DNA of 64,000 nt, taken from the NCBI RefSeq assembly GCF_004342005.1, contig NZ_SMBX01000012.1, positions 27,178 to 91,177 of the forward strand. Reading direction: 5' to 3'. The notes below the pieces were generated by a model. It ran no database searches. It worked only from the letters and a program-made list of their open reading frames with translations, and had not been told where the DNA came from. This document shows positions 51,642 through 60,421 of the stretch, piece after piece (the first letter of the stretch is position 1; every line of letters starts with the position of its first letter). This stretch comes from Paracandidimonas soli (GTDB lineage Bacteria; Pseudomonadota; Gammaproteobacteria; Burkholderiales; Burkholderiaceae_B). A program made the translations under genes and the position numbers.

Positions 51642-52673
51642 ATGAAAAAAATGATATTGGCGACCACCGTCATCGCAAGCCTTGCCTTGTCCGGCCCCGT
51701 GGCAATGGCGAAGTCGCTGGAAATCGCCAGTACCTACCCCAAGGACATGCCGTTTCTTGGCGAGGGGCTCAAGTACTTTGCCGCCACATTGAAAGACATC
51801 AGCGACGGCGATCTGACCGTCAACATCCACGGCGCCGGCGAGCTGGTGCCGGCGCTGGAGGTGCTGTCCGCGGTGAGCAGCGGCGCGGTCGAGGCCGGCT
51901 ACGATTGGGTCGGTTACTGGGGAGGCAGCATTCCTGTCGCCAATCTGGCCGGCGCCTTGCCGTTTGGTCCCACGCCCGATATCCTCGCCGAGTGGATGTG
52001 GGAAGGCGGCGGCATGGAAATCATCCAGAAAGCCTACGATGCCCATAACCTGAAGTTCCTGCCTTGCTCCTTCACGCCGACGGAACCGGCCGGCTGGTTC
52101 CGCAAGGATATCGAATCCATGAAAGACCTGGACGGGCTCAGGATGCGTATCGGCGGACTGGCCGGCCGGGCGCTCAGCAAGGTCGGGGTGACGCCCCAGA
52201 TGATTCCCGGCGGCGAAGTGTTCGTCTCCCTGGATCGTGGGCGAATAGATGCCGCGGAATTCTCGCTTCCCTCCATCGATGAAACCATCCAGTTGCAGAA
52301 GGCAGCCAAGAATTATTACTTCCCTGGCTGGCATCAGCCTTCCAGCATCAACTCGGTGATCATCAACAAGAAGACATGGGATGGCCTGAGCGGGAAGCAG
52401 CAGGTGCAAGTCGTCGCGGCATGCCGTTCGACGGTCTTCTGGTCCTTGTCCAATGGCGTCCAGGACCAGATTGCCGCCTTGCAGCGCCTGGAGGAGCAGG
52501 GCGTGCAGATCAAGCGCCTGCCTGATGATGTGCTGGAGGGCCTGCGCAAGGCATCGGACGAGGTCGTGGCGGAAGAATCCGCCAAGGACGCCATCTTCAA
52601 GGAAGCACATGAATCCCTGCAGGCGCACATGGATCGTTCCGGGCGCTGGCAGACGCTGCAGCAGATCAACTAA
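51642..52673 (+). CDS. dctP: TRAP transporter solute-binding protein
   Basis: A 343-residue DctP-type receptor with signal peptide (cleavage near VAMAKS). The family's carboxylate-binding arginine lies in LRMRIGGLAGRALSKVG, and FSLPSIDETIQLQKAAKNYY matches its signature region; this is the branch for mono- and keto-acids (TakP-like). The ATG at 51642 is better than 51636, which touches the AGGAG. First gene of dctPQM under a sigma-54 promoter and probably the uptake system for the substrate of the upstream enzymes. Confidence 0.9.
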   Translation: MKKMILATTVIASLALSGPVAMAKSLEIASTYPKDMPFLGEGLKYFAATLKDISDGDLTVNIHGAGELVPALEVLSAVSSGAVEAGYDWVGYWGGSIPVANLAGALPFGPTPDILAEWMWEGGGMEIIQKAYDAHNLKFLPCSFTPTEPAGWFRKDIESMKDLDGLRMRIGGLAGRALSKVGVTPQMIPGGEVFVSLDRGRIDAAEFSLPSIDETIQLQKAAKNYYFPGWHQPSSINSVIINKKTWDGLSGKQQVQVVAACRSTVFWSLSNGVQDQIAALQRLEEQGVQIKRLPDDVLEGLRKASDEVVAEESAKDAIFKEAHESLQAHMDRSGRWQTLQQIN

Positions 52674-52685
52674 GGAGTTGCCGCA

Positions 52686-53312
52686 ATGCGTCAGCGATCG
52701 ACTGCTCGCGCTCTGGCGGCTTTCGGCGAGGCGTTGATGAGAATCAGCGCCTTGCCGGGCCGATACGGCGCCTGGATCATTCTGGTTCTTACCATCGTGG
52801 TCATCTTTTCCATTGTGGGCGCCCAGCTTGGCTGGAGCCACCTGTTCAAGTGGGGTTTCATGATTCCCCTGTTTGGCGACCATCTCAACATGACGGGGGT
52901 TTCCGAACTTCAGTGGCATCTGTTCGCCTTGCTGATCATGCTGGCGGGGGCTTACACGATGTCCATGGATCAGCATATTCGCGTTGACGTGGCGGCATCC
53001 CGGTTTTCCGCGCGCACCAAGGCCGTGATCGACATATGCGGCGATCTGCTGCTGTTGATGCCGTTCTTTGGGCTGCTGCTCTGGTTTTCCATAGACTTTG
53101 TTGGCATGTCGTACGGTTTTGCCGAACAGTCCAACAGCGGAGGGCTGGTCGATCGCTATCTGGTGAAAGCCGTATTGCCCCTGGGCAGCGCGCTGATTCT
53201 GGTCTGCGCGGCGGGACGCGTGCTGCGCAACGTGGCATGGCTGATCGAGCCCGGCATCCGGGCCGAAAACCTCTCCGGGCATGAAGCCAACCAGCAGAAG
53301 GAGCAGGCATGA
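52686..53312 (+). CDS. dctQ: TRAP transporter small permease
   Basis: A 208-residue membrane protein with four helices (about 28-50, 75-95, 118-140, 160-182) and the DctQ landmark HIRVDV in the middle (QHIRVDVAASRFSARTK). The longer loop after helix 1 is typical for the FcbT2/TakQ branch. Ribosome site AAGGAG; ends overlapping dctM by 4 bases. Confidence 0.88.
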   Translation: MRQRSTARALAAFGEALMRISALPGRYGAWIILVLTIVVIFSIVGAQLGWSHLFKWGFMIPLFGDHLNMTGVSELQWHLFALLIMLAGAYTMSMDQHIRVDVAASRFSARTKAVIDICGDLLLLMPFFGLLLWFSIDFVGMSYGFAEQSNSGGLVDRYLVKAVLPLGSALILVCAAGRVLRNVAWLIEPGIRAENLSGHEANQQKEQA

Positions 53313-54649
53313 CCTACTTTTTACCCTCGCTCATGCTCCTGACATTGATCGCCGGAATTTTCTCCGGCTATCCGGTCGCCTTCTTGCTGGGCGGACTTTC
53401 CGTATTGTTCATGTTCCTGGGGGATGTGCCTCTGGCATCGTTTTCCCTGGTCACGAACAGGGTGTTCGGCTCCGTGCTGGAAAACTGGATATTGGCGGCG
53501 ATTCCCCTGTTTGTCTTCATGGGGGTCATGCTGGACAAATCCAAGATAGCGGACAGCCTGCTGCTCGAGCTGGAGAAACTGTTCAGAGGCAGGGCCGGCG
53601 GGCTGGGGCTTGCCGTGATCATCATCGGCCTGGTCATGGCCGCCAGCACGGGAATCATCGGCGCATCCGTCGTCCTGATGGGAACGCTGGCATTGCCCCT
53701 GATGCTCAAGCGCAATTACGACAAAACGGTCGCGATAGGCACGATCCTGGGGTCGGGAACCCTGGGGATCCTGCTGCCGCCGAGCATCATGCTGGTGGTA
53801 TTCGGCGATGTCATGCAGGTGCCTGTAGGCGACCTGTTTGCCGCCACCCTGATCCCCGGCGTGATGCTGGCGGGGTTCTATGTGCTCTATATCATCTACA
53901 ACGCGTTGTTCCAGCCGCACAAGGTTCCCGCGAACAAAGTGACCGAGGCCTTGCCTGTGAAGGGCATTGTGCTGCGGGTGTTGCGGGATCTGATCGTACC
54001 CGCCCTGCTGATATCCAGTGTGCTGGTATCGATCGTGCTGGGCATCGCGACCCCGACGGAGGGTGCGGCAATTGGCGCGGGCTGCGCCTTGCTGCTGGCG
54101 CTGGCCAAGCGCAAGCTGCCCATGCCGGCGTTGGTCGACAGCCTGCGCTCCACAGCCTGCACGACCGGGATGATCCTGTTCCTCGCAATAGGAGCCACCG
54201 CCTACAGCCTGGTCTTCAAAAGGCTGGGCGGGCAGTCGATGATCGAGGACATCGTCGGCTCGTTCGGCGTCAGCCCATACATGGTGGTGCTGGGCATCAT
54301 GGTGCTGATCTTCGTGCTGGGATTCTTCCTGGAGTGGATCGAGATATCCTTTCTGGTGCTGCCGCTGTTCACCCCTGTCGTGGCGGGGCTGGACTTTGGC
54401 GACAGCTTCCATAGCCAGGCCGATGTGCTGATCTGGTTCGCCGTGCTGGTGGCGGTGAATCTGCAGACTTCGTTCCTGACGCCGCCGTTCGGGTATGCGG
54501 TGTTCTACCTGAAGGGGATCGCGCCGGCGAATATCAGCACGGTGGATATTTACAAGGGTGTGATTCCGATCGTGGGGATGCAGTTGTTCGGGGTGCTGAT
54601 GATTGCGCTGTTTCCTGCGATTGTTTTGTGGTTGCCCAAGGCGTTATAG
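53309..54649 (+). CDS. dctM: TRAP transporter large permease
   Basis: A 446-residue DctM permease with about twelve helices: PLFVFMGVMLDKS near the start, GTLGILLPPSIMLVVFG in the first repeat and the second half ending NLQTSFLTPPFGYAVFYLKG, all family hallmarks. Uses the sodium gradient to bring in the ligand held by DctP. Overlaps dctQ (ATGA). After it 210 bases follow with no gene and no clear terminator. Confidence 0.93.
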   Translation: MTYFLPSLMLLTLIAGIFSGYPVAFLLGGLSVLFMFLGDVPLASFSLVTNRVFGSVLENWILAAIPLFVFMGVMLDKSKIADSLLLELEKLFRGRAGGLGLAVIIIGLVMAASTGIIGASVVLMGTLALPLMLKRNYDKTVAIGTILGSGTLGILLPPSIMLVVFGDVMQVPVGDLFAATLIPGVMLAGFYVLYIIYNALFQPHKVPANKVTEALPVKGIVLRVLRDLIVPALLISSVLVSIVLGIATPTEGAAIGAGCALLLALAKRKLPMPALVDSLRSTACTTGMILFLAIGATAYSLVFKRLGGQSMIEDIVGSFGVSPYMVVLGIMVLIFVLGFFLEWIEISFLVLPLFTPVVAGLDFGDSFHSQADVLIWFAVLVAVNLQTSFLTPPFGYAVFYLKGIAPANISTVDIYKGVIPIVGMQLFGVLMIALFPAIVLWLPKAL

Positions 54650-54859
54650 GAGGATGAGGACTGTGTTGTGATAGCAGTCGGCACTGGCGCGCGGCGTGTG
54701 CTTCGGGCTAAGCTATGCGGACCAAATCGGTGATCCGGTGCAAGATCATGGCGTATATGCAAACCTGCGGATTCGGGTTTGAGTGCAGGTGTTTCAAGCT
54801 CGCCCACCGAAGCCTTTGAAAAACAAGAAACACATGAAAGAAAAGAGGAGTGATTGCGC

Positions 54860-56609
54860 ATGTCCACAGCAACAGCGCGGGGCGTATCGGTGGCGGTCGG
54901 CTTGTTGGTCGGAGTGATAATGACGGCGCATGCCGCGCCTGACGCTATCTTCATTAATGCCCAAGTGTTTACTGCCGATGAGGCCAGGCCCGCGGCCCAG
55001 GCGTTTGCAGTGGAGGGAGGCCGCATCCTGGCCATAGGCGAGCAGGATGAAGTCCTGGCTCACAAGAGGCCGCATACGCAGGTAGTGGATCTGCAAGGCA
55101 GGGCGCGTGCTGCCGGGCCTGATTGATGCGCACACCCATGCGGTGATAGGCGGCCTGGCTGCCTTGTCGCCCAATCTGCAAGACGAGGAGCTGGATATTG
55201 CCAGCGTCAGGCAGAGAGTGCAGGCCTGGCGCGATGAGACGCGCAGTGACGCGGACCGGCCCCTGGTGGTCTTCGGTGTGAACCCCGCCACCTGGAAGAA
55301 CCCGCAGGCTTTGGCCGAGGTCTTCGACGTCGGCAGTTGGATGTCCCAGCCTTTACTGCTGATGGGCTCGGACTTGCACACTGCCTGGGTCAATCGCGCC
55401 ATGCGCGCCAAAGCCGGCATCGATGCAGCGTATGCGCGCGGCCTGACGGCGTCGCAGCGTCATACCGTGGGCGTGGCTACCGACGGCGAGCCGAACGGCG
55501 TCCTGGTTGATGCCGGAGTTGATCTGGTGACCTTGCAACTGCCCAAGCCCGACGAGGACCTGCTGCTGGAGGCAGGCAAGTTTGCAGTGCGCGCCAACAA
55601 CCGCTATGGCATTACGGCCTGGATGGATCCGGCAGCTAACGCAGGTCCGGGCGAGGCGCTGTTTGCACGCGCGCCCGGCAGTACGGGGACAGGTATTTTG
55701 CCAGCCTATCGCGCCTTGGCCGAGGCGGGCGGCTTGAGTGCGCATGTGGCGGCCCTGCTGGTGGCGAGCCCGCTCAGCGATGCAGCGGATCTCGAACGTT
55801 TGAATGCCGTTCGCGAGCAATTTCAGGGCACGCCGAACCTGACCATGCCGGGCATCAAGATATTCGCCGATGGCGTGCTGGAGTACCCGGCGCAAAGCGC
55901 AGCCCTGCTGGGTGAGTACAGTAATTCAGGCAAGCGGGGCGAGATGCTGCTGACCCGCAAGGGCTTGCAGGCCCTGGTCGATGCGGCCGATGCGCGAGGC
56001 TGGCTGGTACACATCCATGCACTGGGCGACCGTGCCGTGCGCGAGTCCCTGGATGCCTTCGAGGCTGTGCGCGAGCATCGCGACAGCGGTGTGCGTCACT
56101 CCATCACGCATCTGCAACTGGTGGATGCCAATGACTATCCGCGCTTTGCGCGCCTGGGCGTCATCGCCGTTATGCAATTGCACTGGGCGGAGATGGACAA
56201 TTACCTGCTTGATCTGGTCAAGCCCTATCTGAGCGAGACGGAATTCATGGGGCAGTATCCGGCGCGATCGCTGCAAAGGCAGGGCGCGGTGATCGCTGGC
56301 GCCAGCGACTGGCCGATTTCGACGGCCAACCCCTGGGAGGCCATGCATCATGCGATGACGCGCCACGGGCCGGGCGGCGGCCTGAACCCCGCCGAGCGCT
56401 TGGACAAGACCAGCATGCTGCTGGCCTATACCCGCCACGCTGCGCAGGCCATAGGCCTGGCGGACAAGATAGGCTCGCTGGAGCCAGGCAAGCAGGCGGA
56501 CTTCATTGTCGTTGACCGTGATGTGCTGGAGGTTGACGCCGAGTCGTTGAAGCAGACGCAGGTGCTGGAGACTTACTTTGCCGGCGTCAAGGTGTACGCG
56601 GCGCAGTAG
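54860..56609 (+). pseudogene. Exported amidohydrolase (YtcJ-like), frameshifted
   Basis: An amidohydrolase_3 protein of about 580 residues in two frames. The first part has a signal peptide (to about TAHAA), the small beta domain (FINAQVFTADEARPAAQAFA) and ends out of frame after VVDLQGRA; the second frame resumes at VLPGLIDAHTHAVIGG with the HxH metal site and continues to DWPIS and the C-terminal GSLEPGKQADFIVVDRD. The break is near 55098-55105, where one extra G in AGGGCGC would explain it. Either a pseudogene or a sequencing error. Family members hydrolyse N-formyl or amide compounds. Confidence 0.85.
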
Positions 56610-56864
56610 GCGCTGCCTGGCTTTCCCTCGGAAACGCCCCGGTCAACCCGCTGGATCGGGGGGGCTGCCGCATTGCTTTGGCGCCTCACGGCCATTGGAA
56701 GGTAATATCCTCATTGCGGGCAGTTCCGAATCAATTTATTACATACCCGCGGAGATCTTTGCGCTAGGGTAATGATTATAAGGATGGGAGACCGATCATT
56801 TAGTCCAGTCTTTATGCGCGGTCTTGAGCATGTGAGGTATTGAACCAGAATAAGGGGAAGCGCC

Positions 56865-56993
56865 ATGATGCAGGCAGACGGGCTTTACAGGATTGCAAGA
56901 ATCGTAGGGTGGGTTGTGCTGGCATCGATGGTCGCCGCCATCTTGTATGCCTGTATAACCGGAATTCGCTACTGGTCCGGCATCGGCGTATAA
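56865..56993 (+). CDS. 42-residue membrane protein ahead of norC
   Basis: A short frame starting MMQADGLYRIARIVGWVV with one transmembrane helix (about 13-33) and ending ITGIRYWSGIGV. It has a strong AAGGGGAAG ribosome site, and norC starts only 10 bases after its stop behind an AAGGGGCA of the same type, so the two are co-translated neighbours. The size and place suggest a small accessory subunit of the nitric oxide reductase; no family is recognised. The gap before it (56610-56864) shows no clear FNR/NNR or NorR site. Confidence 0.65.
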   Translation: MMQADGLYRIARIVGWVVLASMVAAILYACITGIRYWSGIGV

Positions 56994-57003
56994 GGGGCAC
57001 GCC

Positions 57004-57870
57004 ATGAACAAGCGCCAGACGCGAATATTCGCGATCGCCTCCACGGCCATCGCCTCCGTCATTTTCCTCGGCCTGACGGTGGACAGCCACCGGCAGTTTC
57101 CCACCCTCACCAATTCCGACAACATCGATGACAGCGTAGTGCGCGGCCAGAACGTCTGGCACAACTACAACTGTATCAACTGCCATACGATTTTCGGCGA
57201 AGGGGCCTACTACGCGCCCGATCTCACCAAGATCACCCAGCACCGCGGCACGCCTTACCTGACGGCCTTCCTGAAGGATCCGGCGCAGTTCTACAACGAA
57301 CAGACGCACCGGCGCATCATGCCCAACCTGAATATGACCGACGGCGAAATCGCCGATGTGATCGCCTTCATGGACTGGGTCAGCAAGGTCGACAACCAGG
57401 GCTGGCCGCCGCGGCCCATCCTGGTGGCGGGCGGCTCCATCCCCGGCACCGACCTGAGCCTGACGCAGCAAAGCAGCGAGGGCCAGGCCGAAGCCAGCGG
57501 GCTGCCGCCGGGCGCCCGCCCCGTCAGCAGCGACAACAACCCCATCGCGCTGGGCGAAGCCCTGTTCAAGACCGCAGTGCCGACCTGTGCGGCCTGTCAC
57601 AGCATGGCGCCCGGCGTCAACCTGGCGGGGCCGTCGCTGGCCAACATCGCTACCATGGCCGAAGACACCCTGAAGTCCGGCGACTACAAGGGCAAGGCCA
57701 CCACGGTGGAGGAATTCATACGCGAATCCATTGTCGAGCCCAGCGCCTACCTGCATCCGGGTGCAATGTACTCGGCCGGCGGCACGTCCTTCATGCCGAC
57801 GACCTATGGCCAGGACCTCAGCGATGAGCAGATAGACCAACTGGTCGCCTACCTTAAATCGTTCAAGTAA
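57004..57870 (+). CDS. norC: Nitric oxide reductase cytochrome c subunit, di-haem form
   Basis: A 288-residue protein, about twice the length of ordinary NorC (about 150). N-terminal anchor helix (about 8-26), then the NorC domain with haem motif CINCH (57-61), HTIFGEGAYYAPDLT and axial Met in RRIMPNLNM; a Gly/Ser-rich linker (about 143-180) leads to a second cytochrome c domain with CAACH (195-199) and Met in TSFMPTT (M264). The extra haem could take electrons from a soluble donor directly. First enzyme gene of norCBQD; norB follows after 17 bases. Confidence 0.93.
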   Translation: MNKRQTRIFAIASTAIASVIFLGLTVDSHRQFPTLTNSDNIDDSVVRGQNVWHNYNCINCHTIFGEGAYYAPDLTKITQHRGTPYLTAFLKDPAQFYNEQTHRRIMPNLNMTDGEIADVIAFMDWVSKVDNQGWPPRPILVAGGSIPGTDLSLTQQSSEGQAEASGLPPGARPVSSDNNPIALGEALFKTAVPTCAACHSMAPGVNLAGPSLANIATMAEDTLKSGDYKGKATTVEEFIRESIVEPSAYLHPGAMYSAGGTSFMPTTYGQDLSDEQIDQLVAYLKSFK

Positions 57871-57887
57871 ATCGTCGGGGAGCCACC

Positions 57888-59306
57888 ATGCGTTACAGAT
57901 CTCAATCCGTCGCCTATTGGTATTTTGCCCTGGCGCTCATCCTGTTCGGTCTGCAACTGGTATTCGGCCTGCTGTCGGCGGCCAAGTACCTGGGGCCGGA
58001 CCCGCTGCTGAACATCATGCCCTTCGACGTCACCAAGACGGTGCACACCAACCTGCTCATCGTCTGGGTCCTGACCGGCTTCATGGGCGCCACCTACTGG
58101 ATCGTGGCCGACGAGTCGCGCACCGAGCTGTACAGCGTCAAGCTGGCCTATATCCAGCTGGCCTTGTGGGCCATTATGGGCGTGACCGCCATCATCAGCT
58201 ACTTCTTCGGCCTGGGCACCGGCAACAAGCTGCTGGAGCAGCCCCTGCCCAACAAGCTGCTCATTGTCGTCTGTATGCTGATCTTCCTTTACAACATCGG
58301 CATGACGATCAAGCGCTCGGGCCGCTTTACCACCACCGAAGGCGTGCTGCTGCTGGGCCTGGCCAGTTCGGCCGTGCTGTACGTGCCGGCACTGCTGCAC
58401 TACTCCAATTACGTCGTGTCCATTTTCTACCGCTGGTGGACCATACACCTGTGGGTGGAGGGCGTATGGGAAATGATCCAGGGGTCCTTCCTTGCTTACT
58501 TGCTGATCCGCCTTTCGGGCGCCGACCGCGAAGTGCTGGAAAAATGGCTGTACGTGATCGTCGGACTGGTATTCATCGCCGGCATCCTGGGTACCGCGCA
58601 CCACTATTACTGGGTCGGCGTGCCGTCCTACTGGCTGCCGCTGGGGGGCTTCTTCAGCGCGCTCGAGCCGGTCGCCCTGGTCGGCATGGCCATGTACGCC
58701 TACTTCGCCATCCGCCGGACCGGCGTGCGCCATCCCAATATCCTGGCTCTGCACTGGGCCATCGGCAGCGCCGTCTTCACCCTGTTCGGCGCGGGACTGC
58801 TGGGCCTGGCCCATACCTTCCCGCAAATCAACAAGTGGACGCACGGCACACTGATCACCGCCATGCACGGACATGCCGCCTTCTATGGCGCATATGTCAT
58901 GATCGTGCTTGCCGTCATCAGCTACGCCGCGCCCACGATGACGAAGGGCCGGCCCGAAGAGGGCACCTCGCTGGGCATGTGGGCCTTCTGGCTGCAGATC
59001 GCCGGCATGTTCGGCATGACGCTGTCTTTCGCCACGGCCGGCATCGGCCAGGTCTACCTGGAGCGCGTGATGGGCATAGGCTATCTGGACGTGCAGCTGA
59101 AGATACAGGTGCATTTCCTGATGCTGGTTGCCACGGCCTCGGTGTTCGTGATTGGCGCCATGCTGTTCATCTACGACTTTTTCCGTTATCCGCCGCGCCA
59201 GGTGCCGCTGGAAGACGGCGCGCCCGTGACGGCGACGCCGGGACGCGGCGTCGCCCAGGCTTCGGGCGCAGCGAAGGGTTCGTTGGCCAATGAACAGATT
59301 GGTTGA
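57888..59306 (+). CDS. norB: Nitric oxide reductase catalytic subunit
   Basis: A 472-residue, twelve-helix haem-copper-type subunit reducing 2 NO to N2O. The ligands are all visible: H53 and H329 for the low-spin haem, H327 for haem b3, and H187, H238, H239 plus E191 for the non-haem iron (HLWVEGVWE and GTAHHYYW). A further Glu (E195) of the proton/iron site is kept. The length (about 470) and lack of an N-terminal quinol-oxidising domain mark it as cNor, not qNor. Confidence 0.97.
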   Translation: MRYRSQSVAYWYFALALILFGLQLVFGLLSAAKYLGPDPLLNIMPFDVTKTVHTNLLIVWVLTGFMGATYWIVADESRTELYSVKLAYIQLALWAIMGVTAIISYFFGLGTGNKLLEQPLPNKLLIVVCMLIFLYNIGMTIKRSGRFTTTEGVLLLGLASSAVLYVPALLHYSNYVVSIFYRWWTIHLWVEGVWEMIQGSFLAYLLIRLSGADREVLEKWLYVIVGLVFIAGILGTAHHYYWVGVPSYWLPLGGFFSALEPVALVGMAMYAYFAIRRTGVRHPNILALHWAIGSAVFTLFGAGLLGLAHTFPQINKWTHGTLITAMHGHAAFYGAYVMIVLAVISYAAPTMTKGRPEEGTSLGMWAFWLQIAGMFGMTLSFATAGIGQVYLERVMGIGYLDVQLKIQVHFLMLVATASVFVIGAMLFIYDFFRYPPRQVPLEDGAPVTATPGRGVAQASGAAKGSLANEQIG

Positions 59307-59319
59307 AGAGGGTGCCGCG

Positions 59320-60135
59320 ATGCAGAATGCGCAGGGCGGAGCCTTGGCTCCGCCGCTCGCTGTCGAGCCTTTCTATCTGCCCGCCGGCGACGAGGTCGAG
59401 TTGTTCGAGCAGTGCCATCACAACAAGCTGGCCGTCATGCTCAAAGGCCCGACCGGCTGCGGCAAGACGCGCTTCGTGGAGCACATGGCCTGGAAGCTGG
59501 GTCGCCCGCTGGTCACCATATCGTGCCACGACGACCTGACCGCCAGTGACCTGATCGGACGCTATCTGATCAGGCACGACCGCACGATATGGCAGGACGG
59601 CCCGCTGACCGCCGCCGTGCGCGCGGGCGCTCTCTGCTATCTGGACGAAGTCGTCGAAGCCAGACAGGACACCGTCGTAGTCCTGCATTCGCTTACCGAC
59701 TACCGGCGTACGCTGAGCATAGACAAGACCGGCGAGATGCTGGAGGCCGCGCCCGGCTTTCAACTGGTCGTGTCGTACAACCCCGGCTACCAGCGCATGC
59801 TGAAAGACCTGAAGCCCAGCACCCGCCAGCGCTTCGTGACCCTGGATTTCGAATTCCCGCCTCCCGACCGGGAAGCCGAAATCGTCGTTCGGGAGAGCGG
59901 AATCGAACCCTCCCAGGCGCGCGCCCTGGTGGAGCTGGCCCACAAGCTGCGCGGCCTGCAGGACCGGGGCCTGGCCGAAGTGCCCAGCACTCGCCTGCTG
60001 GTGGCCACGGCCCAATTGATCGGGCGCGGCATTCCTGTGCGGCGCGCCTGCCGGGTGGCGCTCATTGCTCCATTGTCCGACGACGCCGCGCTGGTGGGCG
60101 CCATGACGGACTTGGTTGAACTCACTTTTCCCTGA
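59320..60135 (+). CDS. norQ: NorQ, MoxR-type AAA+ ATPase
   Basis: A 271-residue AAA+ protein: Walker A GPTGCGKT (43-50), Walker B CYLDEVVEA near 105-113, and SYNPGYQ sensor 1. NorQ works with NorD to insert the non-haem iron into NorB. ATG at 59320 follows GAGGG; 59290, overlapping norB, is the alternative. The gap of 286 bases to norD is unusually long for this operon and is full of hairpins. Confidence 0.95.
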   Translation: MQNAQGGALAPPLAVEPFYLPAGDEVELFEQCHHNKLAVMLKGPTGCGKTRFVEHMAWKLGRPLVTISCHDDLTASDLIGRYLIRHDRTIWQDGPLTAAVRAGALCYLDEVVEARQDTVVVLHSLTDYRRTLSIDKTGEMLEAAPGFQLVVSYNPGYQRMLKDLKPSTRQRFVTLDFEFPPPDREAEIVVRESGIEPSQARALVELAHKLRGLQDRGLAEVPSTRLLVATAQLIGRGIPVRRACRVALIAPLSDDAALVGAMTDLVELTFP

Positions 60136-60209
60136 TGTCTGCCGATACGATTCGACTGGAGGGCATCCTGAACCGTACCGGCAGGCTTGACCACGCGCCT
60201 AAGCGCAAG

Positions 60210-60266
60210 CCTCGGCCTTCAGGCCGAGGTCGAGCGAGGCAGTACCCATGCGGCGCCGAAGGCGCC
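60210..60266 (+). other. Two stem-loops in the norQ-norD gap
   Basis: CCTCGGCC-TTCA-GGCCGAGG (60210-60229, perfect 8 bp, stable tetraloop) and GGCGCC-GAA-GGCGCC (60252-60266). Together with the repeat that follows they make the 286-base gap an almost continuous RNA structure, likely lowering norD relative to norQ. Confidence 0.6.
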
Positions 60267-60293
60267 CCCCGTATTGTGGTGGATGAGCCAGGA

Positions 60294-60356
60294 CAGCAGA
60301 CAGTCCCAATGGACTGTCTGCTGCCTGCGAATCCGAGCGGCATGCAGGCCGCGAGG
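60294..60356. repeat. Structured dispersed repeat, copy 2
   Basis: A perfect 13-bp stem (60294-60306 with 60311-60323), then 30 bases identical to copy 1 (60327-60356 equals 40445-40474) containing the GCGGC/GCCGC hairpin. The flanks (GGATGAGCC before, GGGCCAC after) are also shared. The first stem differs in sequence from copy 1 but keeps pairing. Confidence 0.75.
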
Positions 60357-60421
60357 CGGGCCACGAAGTGGTACTCTGGCCCTTGGGTCGGAGTTCTTCA
60401 CCGGTAAACGCGGAGCGATAT

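Noticed and set aside
56610..56864. FNR/NNR, NorR or NsrR site before the nor operon
   Set aside because: Only scattered half-matches (ATCAA, TTGAAC) are present; no TTGAT-N4-ATCAA, GT-N7-AC pair or sigma-54 element could be read.
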